From Acidimicrobiales bacterium (lineage in GTDB: Bacteria; Actinomycetota; Acidimicrobiia; Acidimicrobiales; Iamiaceae), in assembly GCA_020439505.1 (NCBI GenBank), contig JAGQSO010000228.1:1-35304 (forward strand): DNA of 35,304 nt, written 5' to 3'. Below the pieces are notes generated by a model, which was not told the origin of the DNA, did not search any database, and saw only the letters and a list, made by a program, of their open reading frames with translations. Position numbers and translations under genes: made by a program. Positions 7,459 to 14,706 of the stretch are shown in pieces; position 1 is the first letter of the stretch, and each line of letters begins with the position of its first letter.

Positions 7459-9123
7459 TCAACCTCGGCACTTGTGAATACTAGTAGCATCACCGTATGG
7501 TTCAACTATAATGTCGATACGATCGACCAGTACGATCAACCCACGCAATCCACCATCCTCAGGAAAATACTCCTGAACAAATGGCCCATCCGGATAATCT
7601 GCTAAGGCCAGCCTCACGGGAACTGGCCCTAGGTCCAGGTAGTCACCCCGCCGCAGGGAGACCATACCTGCGCTTGCCATCGGACGACAGTTGACCGGTG
7701 CTCGCACTGCCCTGCCAAGCGCAACTCTCAGAAGTGCTTCACGACGAGCTTCTGATGAGAATGCCAATACGGGGATTCGGCCTTCCTTGGATGCCCGAAT
7801 AAGTCCGTTAGCGGTAAATAGTCCATCGATCACGTAAGGGCCTGCCACTGCCTCATCGACCGCCACGGAGGCGACAGCTGCCGTCATAACAGGTGAGCCG
7901 AGCGCGAGCTCATCATACAACGTGGAAGGTCCAATCAATCTCATATTGGCGGGCAGCCCAACCAGCAACAATGCGACAGCGAGAGCCATCAGGTTCTTGC
8001 TTGACTCGGCGAGCCGGCCGAGCGCCCATGCAGAAAGAGGAAGCGCAAGACTTGCACCAAGGTATACATACCGAGGGGTAGATGCCGGAAAGATGAATCC
8101 ACCTCGCGTGTATCCAAGACTTGCTGCCAATAGCACCAAGCCGACCAACAATGCCAGCGGAATATTGTCCTCTGGACGTCTGCCATTCTTCACCGTCATA
8201 ACGATAGCTCCGAAAACGGCCATCATGAGCAGAATAGACACCACCAACACGTGGGTGAGACTATGAAACGAAACGAATAGGTGCTCACGGCCCCATACCA
8301 CGGCCTGACCAATGTCGGCCGCCTTGACCGCCTCCTGCCCTTTCGGAGCCCACAGCCGCCAGGTCAAAAACAGTGCCAAGGGTGGAGTGATCACACGGAT
8401 CGACGCCGACAATCCTCGACGTAGGAACACCGCAAGGCCGACTACGCACGCCAAAAATGGGCCCAAATTCGAGCAGAGGGCCGCTCCGGACAAGAGTAGC
8501 GAAGCAAGGAGATCACATCTTCGCGAAATTGAATCTAGCTCTCTGTCGCGGTCAGCGACCAACAGAGCCCAGAATGCAAACGCCAGCGACCCGTTCAGTG
8601 TGATCTGAAATGCCCATGTCAAGTTCTCCCTGCCGGATCCAAAGAATAGAAAGAGGGTTGCTCCTGCCGTAGCCAGGAGCCGACCTGTACCCATTCGGAG
8701 CATCAGAGCACGCTGGAGACATGCGACAGCAACATGAGAGAGCGCAACCGCAATCTGGTAGGGCCAAAACTGATGCAGACCAACGACCTGGTAAATCAAC
8801 TGAAATACAATAGCGGGCAGAACCGTATTATGACCAAAGTGAGGCCTCAATAATCCAACCGGATCAGACAGTTGGCGATCGAATGCGAAGACAAAATCAT
8901 CAGCAAAGAACCATTGTCTCCGGTTAAGCGTCATGATCAATGTGACGGCGACCAAAGATAGCACCCAGAACACCCAATCAAGGATGCGGTCCACCCGAAC
9001 GGAGGAGCTGGCGAGCGCCCCGGATGGCAGTTGTTGTTCGCCGTTGCATGTCGTGTTCATGTTCTTACGACGCGCATGCTTGCTTACCAGAGGAATTGAT
9101 GAATCCGATCCATCATCAGACAC
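7459..9123 (-). CDS. Polytopic membrane protein, low-G+C paralogue of the 3327-5006 protein
   Basis: A protein of about 554 residues with roughly ten to eleven membrane helices. It repeats the landmarks of the protein at 3327-5006 in the same order: WFFADDF after helix 1, HQFWPYQ, LLATAGATLFLFFGSG, NGSLAF and RYVYLGASLALPL. The acidic pair after helix 1 is retained, so GT-C-type glycosyl transfer is again plausible. G+C is visibly lower than the surroundings (32 of 60 bases at 7801-7860 against 39 of 60 at 5641-5700), with many A/T-ending codons, which suggests recent acquisition. I chose the GTG at 9123: GGAGGG lies 8 nt upstream and the start overlaps the GntR stop as GTGTCTGA. An in-frame ATG at 9060 has no comparable ribosome site. 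Confidence 0.72.
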   Translation of the reverse strand: MSDDGSDSSIPLVSKHARRKNMNTTCNGEQQLPSGALASSSVRVDRILDWVFWVLSLVAVTLIMTLNRRQWFFADDFVFAFDRQLSDPVGLLRPHFGHNTVLPAIVFQLIYQVVGLHQFWPYQIAVALSHVAVACLQRALMLRMGTGRLLATAGATLFLFFGSGRENLTWAFQITLNGSLAFAFWALLVADRDRELDSISRRCDLLASLLLSGAALCSNLGPFLACVVGLAVFLRRGLSASIRVITPPLALFLTWRLWAPKGQEAVKAADIGQAVVWGREHLFVSFHSLTHVLVVSILLMMAVFGAIVMTVKNGRRPEDNIPLALLVGLVLLAASLGYTRGGFIFPASTPRYVYLGASLALPLSAWALGRLAESSKNLMALAVALLLVGLPANMRLIGPSTLYDELALGSPVMTAAVASVAVDEAVAGPYVIDGLFTANGLIRASKEGRIPVLAFSSEARREALLRVALGRAVRAPVNCRPMASAGMVSLRRGDYLDLGPVPVRLALADYPDGPFVQEYFPEDGGLRGLIVLVDRIDIIVEPYGDATSIHKCRG

Positions 9124-9856
9124 GTAGGTGAAGCCCTCCTGGACCAATTGACGGTTGGGGTTGACCCAACTCTACGACAAACTCGGTTCTATGAGCGGGG
9201 AATACGTGGCGACCCACGAGGATCGGCCTGCCAGTATGATCCCTTGTTATGCGCCTGCACACCAGAACCGGTGAGCCGCGGGGAACCATCAAGAGACGGG
9301 CATCTTCCTCGCCGGCGGCGTCGGCAGCTATTACCTGAGTCGCTCCTGCGAACGATACAGGGAGGAGCTCGAGAAAGGATTTCGCGCGCAATTGTGAACG
9401 AGTTAGGTGGGCTCCGTACTCCTCCGGACACCAAACCGTCACCCTGGCGAACGGTTCTCCATCGGCGAGGTTGAGGCGGCTCACAACCATCACTCGATCA
9501 ACTCCGAGTTCAGCCCGTATATCGGCTGGAGCGAACTCGAAGTCGACGTCAAGGATCCGGCGCTCGGACCGGCGGCCCTCGCTCTCGAGTTGGGACTCGA
9601 TGGTGCCGAGCCGTCCCAGGGTCTGGCGGACGGTTGTTCCGGGTACGAACCAGCCGAATCCCTGCCGGGAATCGACTAGGCCCTCCCCTCGGAGTTCCTC
9701 GAGCGCCTTTCGGACCGTCACCCTCGATGCGTTGTACTGTGCCGACAGCAGGGCCTCGGAAGGCAGGAGCCTTCCGGACGCGAACTCATCGGCCTCCACC
9801 CTGCGCCGCAGGTCAGCGGCGATCTCTCGGTAGCGGATGGTTCGCACTTGTCTCAT
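9116..9856 (-). CDS. GntR-family (HutC/UTRA) transcription regulator
   Basis: A 246-residue regulator. Residues 5-73 form the GntR winged helix (RYREIAADLRRRVEADEF, then LLPSEALLSAQYNASRVTVR and ALEELRGEGLVDSRQGFGWFV). Residues 90-235 match a UTRA ligand-binding domain, which in this subgroup senses sugars, amino acids or other small metabolites. I chose the ATG at 9856 because the winged helix begins five codons later; a longer frame to 10015 runs through the aconitase start. Its stop overlaps the start of the membrane-protein gene by 8 nt, so the two are cotranslated. It diverges from the aconitase gene with an 86-bp gap. Likely targets are itself, the overlapping gene and possibly aconitase. 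Confidence 0.9.
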   Translation of the reverse strand: MRQVRTIRYREIAADLRRRVEADEFASGRLLPSEALLSAQYNASRVTVRKALEELRGEGLVDSRQGFGWFVPGTTVRQTLGRLGTIESQLESEGRRSERRILDVDFEFAPADIRAELGVDRVMVVSRLNLADGEPFARVTVWCPEEYGAHLTRSQLRAKSFLELLPVSFAGATQVIAADAAGEEDARLLMVPRGSPVLVCRRITRDHTGRPILVGRHVFPAHRTEFVVELGQPQPSIGPGGLHLRV

Positions 9857-9865
9857 AGTTGTATG
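9854..9865. promoter_or_regulatory. Short dyad CATAGTTGTATG between gntR and aconitase
   Basis: CATA-GTTG-TATG is a 4+4 bp inverted repeat covering the GntR start codon and touching the putative -10 of the aconitase gene. A dyad here could be the GntR operator, but it is short and a chance match is possible. Confidence 0.25.
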
Positions 9866-9867
9866 CT
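9862..9867 (+). promoter_or_regulatory. Candidate -10 TATGCT for the aconitase gene
   Basis: TATGCT fits TANNNT and lies 75 bp before the aconitase ATG. It would give a leader of about 70 nt that includes the ribosome site AGAGGTG (9931-9937). No clear -35 is seen. Confidence 0.3.
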
Positions 9868-9942
9868 TCGGGTGACGGCGCAAGCTTTCCCGCCGACGAG
9901 GTGGAACGTCGTCCCCGAGAACCGAGCACCAGAGGTGATCCC

Positions 9943-12222
9943 ATGGCCGTGAGCGCATCCACCCCCGTCGAGTTGGTACAGGCGGTCTACGCCAAGCTCC
10001 CCGAGCGGGTGGCACGGGGCCGCGAACGCCTCGGTCGGCCGCTCACCCTCACCGAGAAGGTCCTCATCAACCACCTTCGCGACCTCGACGAGGGCGGCCT
10101 AGAGCGTGGGGTCAGCTACACCGACTTCGACCCCGACCGCATCGCCATGCAGGACGCCACCGCCCAGATGGCCCTCCTGCAGTTCATGACCGCCGGACTC
10201 CCCCAGGTCGCCGCCCCGACGACGGTTCACTGTGACCACCTCATCCAGGCCAAGGTTGGGGCCAGCATCGATCTCGGCGTCGCCATCGACACCAACAAGG
10301 AGGTCTACGACTTCCTGGAGAGCGTGTCGGCCCGCTACGGCATCGGGTTCTGGGGTCCAGGGTCGGGCATCATCCATCAGGTCGTGCTGGAGCAGTACGC
10401 GTTCCCGGGCGGGATGATGATCGGCACCGACAGCCACACCCCCAACGCCGGAGGCCTGGGGATGGTCGCCATCGGGGTCGGCGGCGCGGATGCCGTGGAC
10501 GTCATGACCGGATTCCCGTTCAACGTCCGGTTCCCCAAGGTGATCGGTGTGCATCTGACCGGCAACCTGTCGGGCTGGAGCTCACCCAAGGACGTCATCT
10601 TGGAGGTGGCTCGGATCCTCACCGTCAAGGGGGGCACCGGAGCGATCGTCGAGTACTTCGGACCCGGCGCCGAGTCGATCTCGGCCACCGGCAAGGCCAC
10701 CATCTGCAACATGGGCGCCGAGATCGGGGCCACCACCTCGGTCTTCGCTTACGACGCGTCCCATGACGCCTACCTCAGGGCGACCCGTCGTGAGGGCATC
10801 GCGGATGCCGCCGCCGAGGTCGCCGACCACCTCCGACCCGACCCCGAGGTGTATGCCGATCCGGCCAGCTTCTACGACCAGGTGATCGAGATCGACCTGT
10901 CGTTGCTGGTCCCGCTGATCAACGGACCGCACTCCCCCGACTACGCCCACAAGGTCTCCGAGGTCGGGGCCACCGCCACCGAAAAGGGTTGGCCGGTCGA
11001 GATCTCCGCCGCCCTCATCGGATCGTGCACCAACTCGTCCTACGAGGACATCACCCGGGCCGCCTCGATCGCCCGACAGGCTTCGGCCAAAGGCTTGAAG
11101 GCTCGGACCCGCCTGTTGATCACGCCCGGGTCCGAGCAGGTCCGCGCCACCATCGAACGCGACGGGTTGCTCGCCGACCTCGAGGCCATCGGGGGCGAAG
11201 TCCTGGCCAACGCCTGTGGACCGTGCATCGGCCAGTGGGCACGACCCGACATGGACCCCGCCACCCCGAACACCATCGTCAACAGCTACAACCGCAACTT
11301 CCCCAAGCGCAACGACGGCTCGGCCAACACGCTCAGCTTCGTCACCTCACCCGACACCGTCATCGCGCTGGCCTTGGCCGGCCGCCTCGACTTCAACCCC
11401 GCCACCGACTCGCTGACCACCGAGAGCGGCGAGTCGGTCCGCCTCGACGAACCGGTGGGTGTGACCCTCCCACCCTCGGGGTTCGACCCGGGTGAGAACA
11501 CCTTCACCGCTCCCCCCGCCGACGGATCCGGCGTCGAGGTGAAGGTGTCCCCCACCAGCGACCGGCTCCAGTTGCTCGACCCGTTCGAGGCCTGGGACGG
11601 CAACGACTTCATCGACCTCGCCCTGCTGCTCAAGGCCCAGGGCAAGTGCACCACCGACCACATCTCGATGGCCGGACCGTGGCTCAAGTACCGGGGCCAC
11701 CTCGAGAACATCTCGGGCAACCTCTTCGCCGGGGTCATCAACGCCTTCACCGGTGCCGACGGAACCGGAAAGGATCCGATCGACGGTGAGACCCGGACCT
11801 TCCCCGAAATCGCCAAACATCTCCACGAGGCCGGCGTGGCCTGGGTGGCCGTAGGCGACGAGAACTACGGCGAAGGCTCCTCCCGGGAACACGCGGCGAT
11901 GGAGCCCCGATTCCGGGGCGCCAAGGCGATCCTGGTCCGCAGCTTCGCCCGCATCCACGAGACGAACCTGAAGAAGCAGGGTGTGCTCCCCCTGACCTTC
12001 GACGATCCGTCGGTGTACGACCAGATCGGCGAGGACGACAAGATCTCCTTCCTCGGCCTGTCCGACCTGGCCCCCGGCCAGCCGGTCCGAGCCGAGATCG
12101 TCAAACCCGACGGTTCCAAGGTGTCATTCCTCGCCAACCACACGATGAACGACGAACAGATCGCATGGTTCCGGGCCGGGGGCGCCCTCAACATCATCCG
12201 CGCCAAGATGGAGAACCGATGA
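9943..12222 (+). CDS. acn: Aconitate hydratase, mitochondrial-type
   Basis: A 759-residue aconitase that interconverts citrate and isocitrate in the TCA cycle. The [4Fe-4S] ligands are Cys362 ([12 protein letters not shown]) and Cys425/Cys428 ([10 protein letters not shown]). Other signatures are [14 protein letters not shown] (161-174), the arginine-rich [13 protein letters not shown] (448-460), [15 protein letters not shown] at the start of the swivel domain, and [19 protein letters not shown] with the catalytic serine. Length and cysteine spacing match mitochondrial aconitase (about 780 aa with leader) rather than the roughly 900-residue AcnA/IRP type common in actinobacteria. I chose the ATG at 9943 for its site AGAGGTG 5 nt upstream. 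The stop overlaps the next start as ATGA. Confidence 0.95.
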   Translation: MAVSASTPVELVQAVYAKLPERVARGRERLGRPLTLTEKVLINHLRDLDEGGLERGVSYTDFDPDRIAMQDATAQMALLQFMTAGLPQVAAPTTVHCDHLIQAKVGASIDLGVAIDTNKEVYDFLESVSARYGIGFWGPGSGIIHQVVLEQYAFPGGMMIGTDSHTPNAGGLGMVAIGVGGADAVDVMTGFPFNVRFPKVIGVHLTGNLSGWSSPKDVILEVARILTVKGGTGAIVEYFGPGAESISATGKATICNMGAEIGATTSVFAYDASHDAYLRATRREGIADAAAEVADHLRPDPEVYADPASFYDQVIEIDLSLLVPLINGPHSPDYAHKVSEVGATATEKGWPVEISAALIGSCTNSSYEDITRAASIARQASAKGLKARTRLLITPGSEQVRATIERDGLLADLEAIGGEVLANACGPCIGQWARPDMDPATPNTIVNSYNRNFPKRNDGSANTLSFVTSPDTVIALALAGRLDFNPATDSLTTESGESVRLDEPVGVTLPPSGFDPGENTFTAPPADGSGVEVKVSPTSDRLQLLDPFEAWDGNDFIDLALLLKAQGKCTTDHISMAGPWLKYRGHLENISGNLFAGVINAFTGADGTGKDPIDGETRTFPEIAKHLHEAGVAWVAVGDENYGEGSSREHAAMEPRFRGAKAILVRSFARIHETNLKKQGVLPLTFDDPSVYDQIGEDDKISFLGLSDLAPGQPVRAEIVKPDGSKVSFLANHTMNDEQIAWFRAGGALNIIRAKMENR

Positions 12223-12650
12223 GCGACTCGGCCGAGGGGGTCGATCCCAACGTGGCGCTGTTCGCCCAGTGGGCGACCTCCGAGCGCGAGCGCGAGAAGG
12301 CCGCCCAGCGGGAAGCTCAGAACGCTCGACGCCAGGCCAAAGCGGCCGAGGAGCTCACGTCCAACAAGCAAAAGGCGGCGGCAGAACTCAAGCGGCTGCG
12401 GGCCTCACCGAACGCGACGGCGGAGCAAAAGGCCGAGGCCGAGGCCGCCTACCGGGCGGCACTGGCCGCGGTGGTCGAAGCCGAGACCGGAGCCCCGCCG
12501 TCGTGGAGCCCGCCGCCCGCAGTCGGCGACGAAACTCCCTCGGTCACCTCAGACGAGCAGTCCGGGAACGCCGGCCCCCCTTCGTCCCCCGACGAAGGTG
12601 ATGCTCCCGACGCTTCAACGGGCGACGAGTCAACGGGCGACACCCCATAG
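12219..12650 (+). CDS. Small charged coiled-coil protein coupled to aconitase (143 aa)
   Basis: I do not recognise a family. The ATG overlaps the aconitase stop in the sequence ATGA, so translation is coupled. Residues 15-95 are almost all Ala, Glu, Lys, Arg and Gln and should form one long helix or coiled coil. Residues 96-143 are an acidic Pro/Ser/Asp-rich disordered tail ending in [11 protein letters not shown]. There is no signal peptide or membrane segment. The last 21 bp overlap the end of the convergent membrane-protein gene. The tight coupling suggests a function tied to aconitase, such as a binding or stability partner, but nothing in the sequence proves it. Confidence 0.75.
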   Translation: MSDSAEGVDPNVALFAQWATSEREREKAAQREAQNARRQAKAAEELTSNKQKAAAELKRLRASPNATAEQKAEAEAAYRAALAAVVEAETGAPPSWSPPPAVGDETPSVTSDEQSGNAGPPSSPDEGDAPDASTGDESTGDTP

Positions 12651-14093
12651 GGCGAGACACTTCTCAGGTTCTCCCACCGTCACCGGCCGGAACACCTGGA
12701 ACTTCTCCCGCCAGATCGATACCGGCTGGTTCAACAGTGGATCGTCCCCGGCCCGAGCGGTTTCGTGCACCTGCCCGCGGTAGCGATAGGTGATTGCGAC
12801 ATCGGGGTGATCGTCCACGTAGCTGCGCAACTGGACCCGGGGCAGGGCAAGCCCCTGAAGGCCGTACTGCTCGAGTCCGGGGTCGCTTGACCCGAGGATC
12901 TCCACCATGTCGCGGTGCTCGTCGGTCAGGGGCAGGCCCCACCTCAACACGAAGTGGTTCGACTCCCCGTCGACCACGTGGAGGTTGGCGTACATGTTCC
13001 AACTGCCGGCGCTGCGGACCTCCAGGTAGGGCAGGAGGCCGTTGGCGAACGCGAGCAACGGGATCGCCAGCAGCCACGCCGGGGGTCGGCCGAGGTCGGT
13101 CGCCGGGCCGTCGGGCTGGCGACGCACGTAGCGGACCAGCACCACGATCAGGCCCACCACGGTGAACTGCCACACCCACCACAGATGCGCGCGCGAAGCG
13201 GTGTAGTCCGGCACTGAGGCCTCGGCCGCCAGCCCGGCGATGGTCACGAAACCAACGCCTGCCGTTTTCAGGATCTCAGGACGGACGCCGTAGCGGGTCC
13301 GCACCGTTTCGGCGAGACCTTCCACCCGGTCGACGAGTCGGGAGAAAAAGGCCAGGGGCAGGAAGCTCAGGTACACGAAGGTCACCAGGGCCGAGAAGTC
13401 GACCACCTGATGGGCCTTGTCTATCGAGAGCACGGCGTGGAACGTGATGGCCAGAGCGACCGCGGGAATCCGTGTCCGCCGGAACATGAGAAGCCAGGGG
13501 ATGACCAGTTCGACGACCGAGGTGCCGACGATCACCGCCCATTGGAGGAACGACACGTCCTGTACCCCCAGAGACCCGAGTCCGATCGAGGTCAGCGACT
13601 CGTCGAGGAACACCACCGCACAACTGACGGTGGGGTCGAAGAACCCGGCGTTGAGCTTGTCGAAGGAGGCCCACAGGTAGAAGGCGATGAAAGTCCACCG
13701 GACGGTGGGAACGAACCAACGGAACAGGCCTTCGGCCACGATCTCGTGCCGATCGTCCCCCCGTCTCCCGAGGCGAAACGCCCTCACCTCCGAGACCGCC
13801 AGCACCACCAGCAGAGCGACGGCGAACAGGCCGACGAGGGTCCAGTGGTTCGAGAGCTGGGGTGCCTCGTCCCAGACCGTCCAGAGTGCAGCCAGGCCCA
13901 GCACGGCGAGCCCGCCCGTACGGGCCGGCCGGGCCAGCGACCACGCCACTCCACCCAGCAGCACGAGGTGCGCCGGGTCGGGGTCGCCGCGGGTGTTGCC
14001 CATCATGTGCGCCCACGACGCAAGGGCGAGGCAGATACAAAAGACCGTGACCAGGTTGCGGCTGTCTCGGTCCAGGCGTCCCTCCGTTGCCAT
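12630..14093 (-). CDS. HTTM-like polytopic membrane protein
   Basis: A 487-residue protein with about nine to eleven hydrophobic helices up to residue 365 and a soluble C-terminal part. The segment FYLWASFDKLNAGFFDPTVS followed by a conserved Cys resembles the horizontally transferred transmembrane (HTTM) domain related to vitamin-K gamma-carboxylase. The segment SAGSWNMYANLHVV (about 364-377) begins the soluble region. The reaction is unknown. The ATG at 14093 has TAGGTT 6 nt upstream and no ribosome site, so a leaderless mRNA is likely. The final 21 bp overlap the convergent small gene. Assignment to HTTM is by motif resemblance only. Confidence 0.72.
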   Translation of the reverse strand: MATEGRLDRDSRNLVTVFCICLALASWAHMMGNTRGDPDPAHLVLLGGVAWSLARPARTGGLAVLGLAALWTVWDEAPQLSNHWTLVGLFAVALLVVLAVSEVRAFRLGRRGDDRHEIVAEGLFRWFVPTVRWTFIAFYLWASFDKLNAGFFDPTVSCAVVFLDESLTSIGLGSLGVQDVSFLQWAVIVGTSVVELVIPWLLMFRRTRIPAVALAITFHAVLSIDKAHQVVDFSALVTFVYLSFLPLAFFSRLVDRVEGLAETVRTRYGVRPEILKTAGVGFVTIAGLAAEASVPDYTASRAHLWWVWQFTVVGLIVVLVRYVRRQPDGPATDLGRPPAWLLAIPLLAFANGLLPYLEVRSAGSWNMYANLHVVDGESNHFVLRWGLPLTDEHRDMVEILGSSDPGLEQYGLQGLALPRVQLRSYVDDHPDVAITYRYRGQVHETARAGDDPLLNQPVSIWREKFQVFRPVTVGEPEKCLALWGVAR

Positions 14094-14099
14094 CAGCGC

Positions 14100-14105
14100 A
14101 ACCTA
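14100..14105 (-). promoter_or_regulatory. -10 hexamer TAGGTT for the HTTM-like gene
   Basis: TAGGTT on the minus strand ends 6 nt before the ATG at 14093. It shares a 52-bp intergenic gap with an oppositely directed TAGGGT, so the two promoters are back to back with 28 bp between them. Confidence 0.5.
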
Positions 14106-14133
14106 GTGACGGGCGACGGCTCAGGGAAGGCTC

Positions 14134-14139
14134 TAGGGT
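14134..14139 (+). promoter_or_regulatory. -10 hexamer TAGGGT for the lipoprotein gene
   Basis: TAGGGT ends 6 nt before the GTG at 14146. With no ribosome site between them, this supports a leaderless transcript. It is the partner of the minus-strand hexamer at 14100-14105. Confidence 0.5.
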
Positions 14140-14145
14140 CGCGGC

Positions 14146-14691
14146 GTGACACCTTCCACAGTCAGTGCAGCGAGATCCGCGAATCGTTTCCGCGGCGTCA
14201 CCGGGAGGGGTGTCGCCGCCGTGGTCTTGACCATCGCGTCCCTCACCGCCTGCGGGGTCAGTGCGGGTGACGAGGTGACGGCTGGAGGCGGATCGACCGA
14301 CACCGTCGCCAGCCGCTCGACGACCACCCAGGACAAGGAGCGGTCGGACAGTCCTGAGGACCAGTCGGACAGTCCGGAGGACCAAGAGACCACCACGTCG
14401 ACCACCACCACCGAAGACCGGGACACGACCCCCACCGCCCCCACCACGACCGAGGAACCCGACTTCGACATCCAGATCGGAGATCAGATGATGCGCGACG
14501 CCCTGATCCAGGGGTTCCTCATGGTGGGCCTGACCCAGGAGCAGGCCGAGTGCCTCGCCAACGGGTACCTCGAAGCCGGGTTCACCGAACCCGATGCCGA
14601 CATCGACCCCAACACCATGCTCGAGCTGTTCAGCGCATGCGGTGTCTCGATGGAGGACCTCGCGGGTCTCGGAGCCGGCAACGGGGCCTGA
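14146..14691 (+). CDS. Putative lipoprotein with Thr-rich linker (181 aa)
   Basis: The N-terminus has arginines, then a hydrophobic run GVAAVVLTIASL and the lipobox LTAC with Cys36, so it should be exported and lipid-anchored to the outer face of the membrane. Residues 40-105 are a low-complexity Ser/Thr/Asp/Glu linker with two SDSPEDQ repeats. Residues 108-175 form a small helical domain (QIGDQMMRDALIQGF, TQEQAECLANGYLEAG, LFSACGVSMEDL) with two cysteines that could form a disulfide. I do not recognise the domain. The start is GTG, backed by TAGGGT 6 nt upstream. It converges with the HAD/acyltransferase gene 15 bp away. Confidence 0.78.
   Translation: MTPSTVSAARSANRFRGVTGRGVAAVVLTIASLTACGVSAGDEVTAGGGSTDTVASRSTTTQDKERSDSPEDQSDSPEDQETTTSTTTTEDRDTTPTAPTTTEEPDFDIQIGDQMMRDALIQGFLMVGLTQEQAECLANGYLEAGFTEPDADIDPNTMLELFSACGVSMEDLAGLGAGNGA
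14343..14384 (+). repeat. Two tandem 21-nt units in the lipoprotein linker
   Basis: Two adjacent 21-nt units, starting at 14343 and 14364 and differing at one or two bases, encode the repeated SDSPEDQ in the exported linker. Being a multiple of three, copy-number change would keep the frame. Confidence 0.85.
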
Positions 14692-14706
14692 GCTCGGACC
14701 TGAAGT

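Noticed and set aside
7459..9123. The low-G+C gene as part of a transposon or prophage.
   Set aside because: No transposase, integrase, terminal inverted repeats or target duplication is visible at its edges. It is only a candidate for transfer by composition.
9148..9858. Several plus-strand open frames opposite the GntR gene.
   Set aside because: Their products show no recognisable domain, while the minus-strand reading gives a full GntR/UTRA protein.
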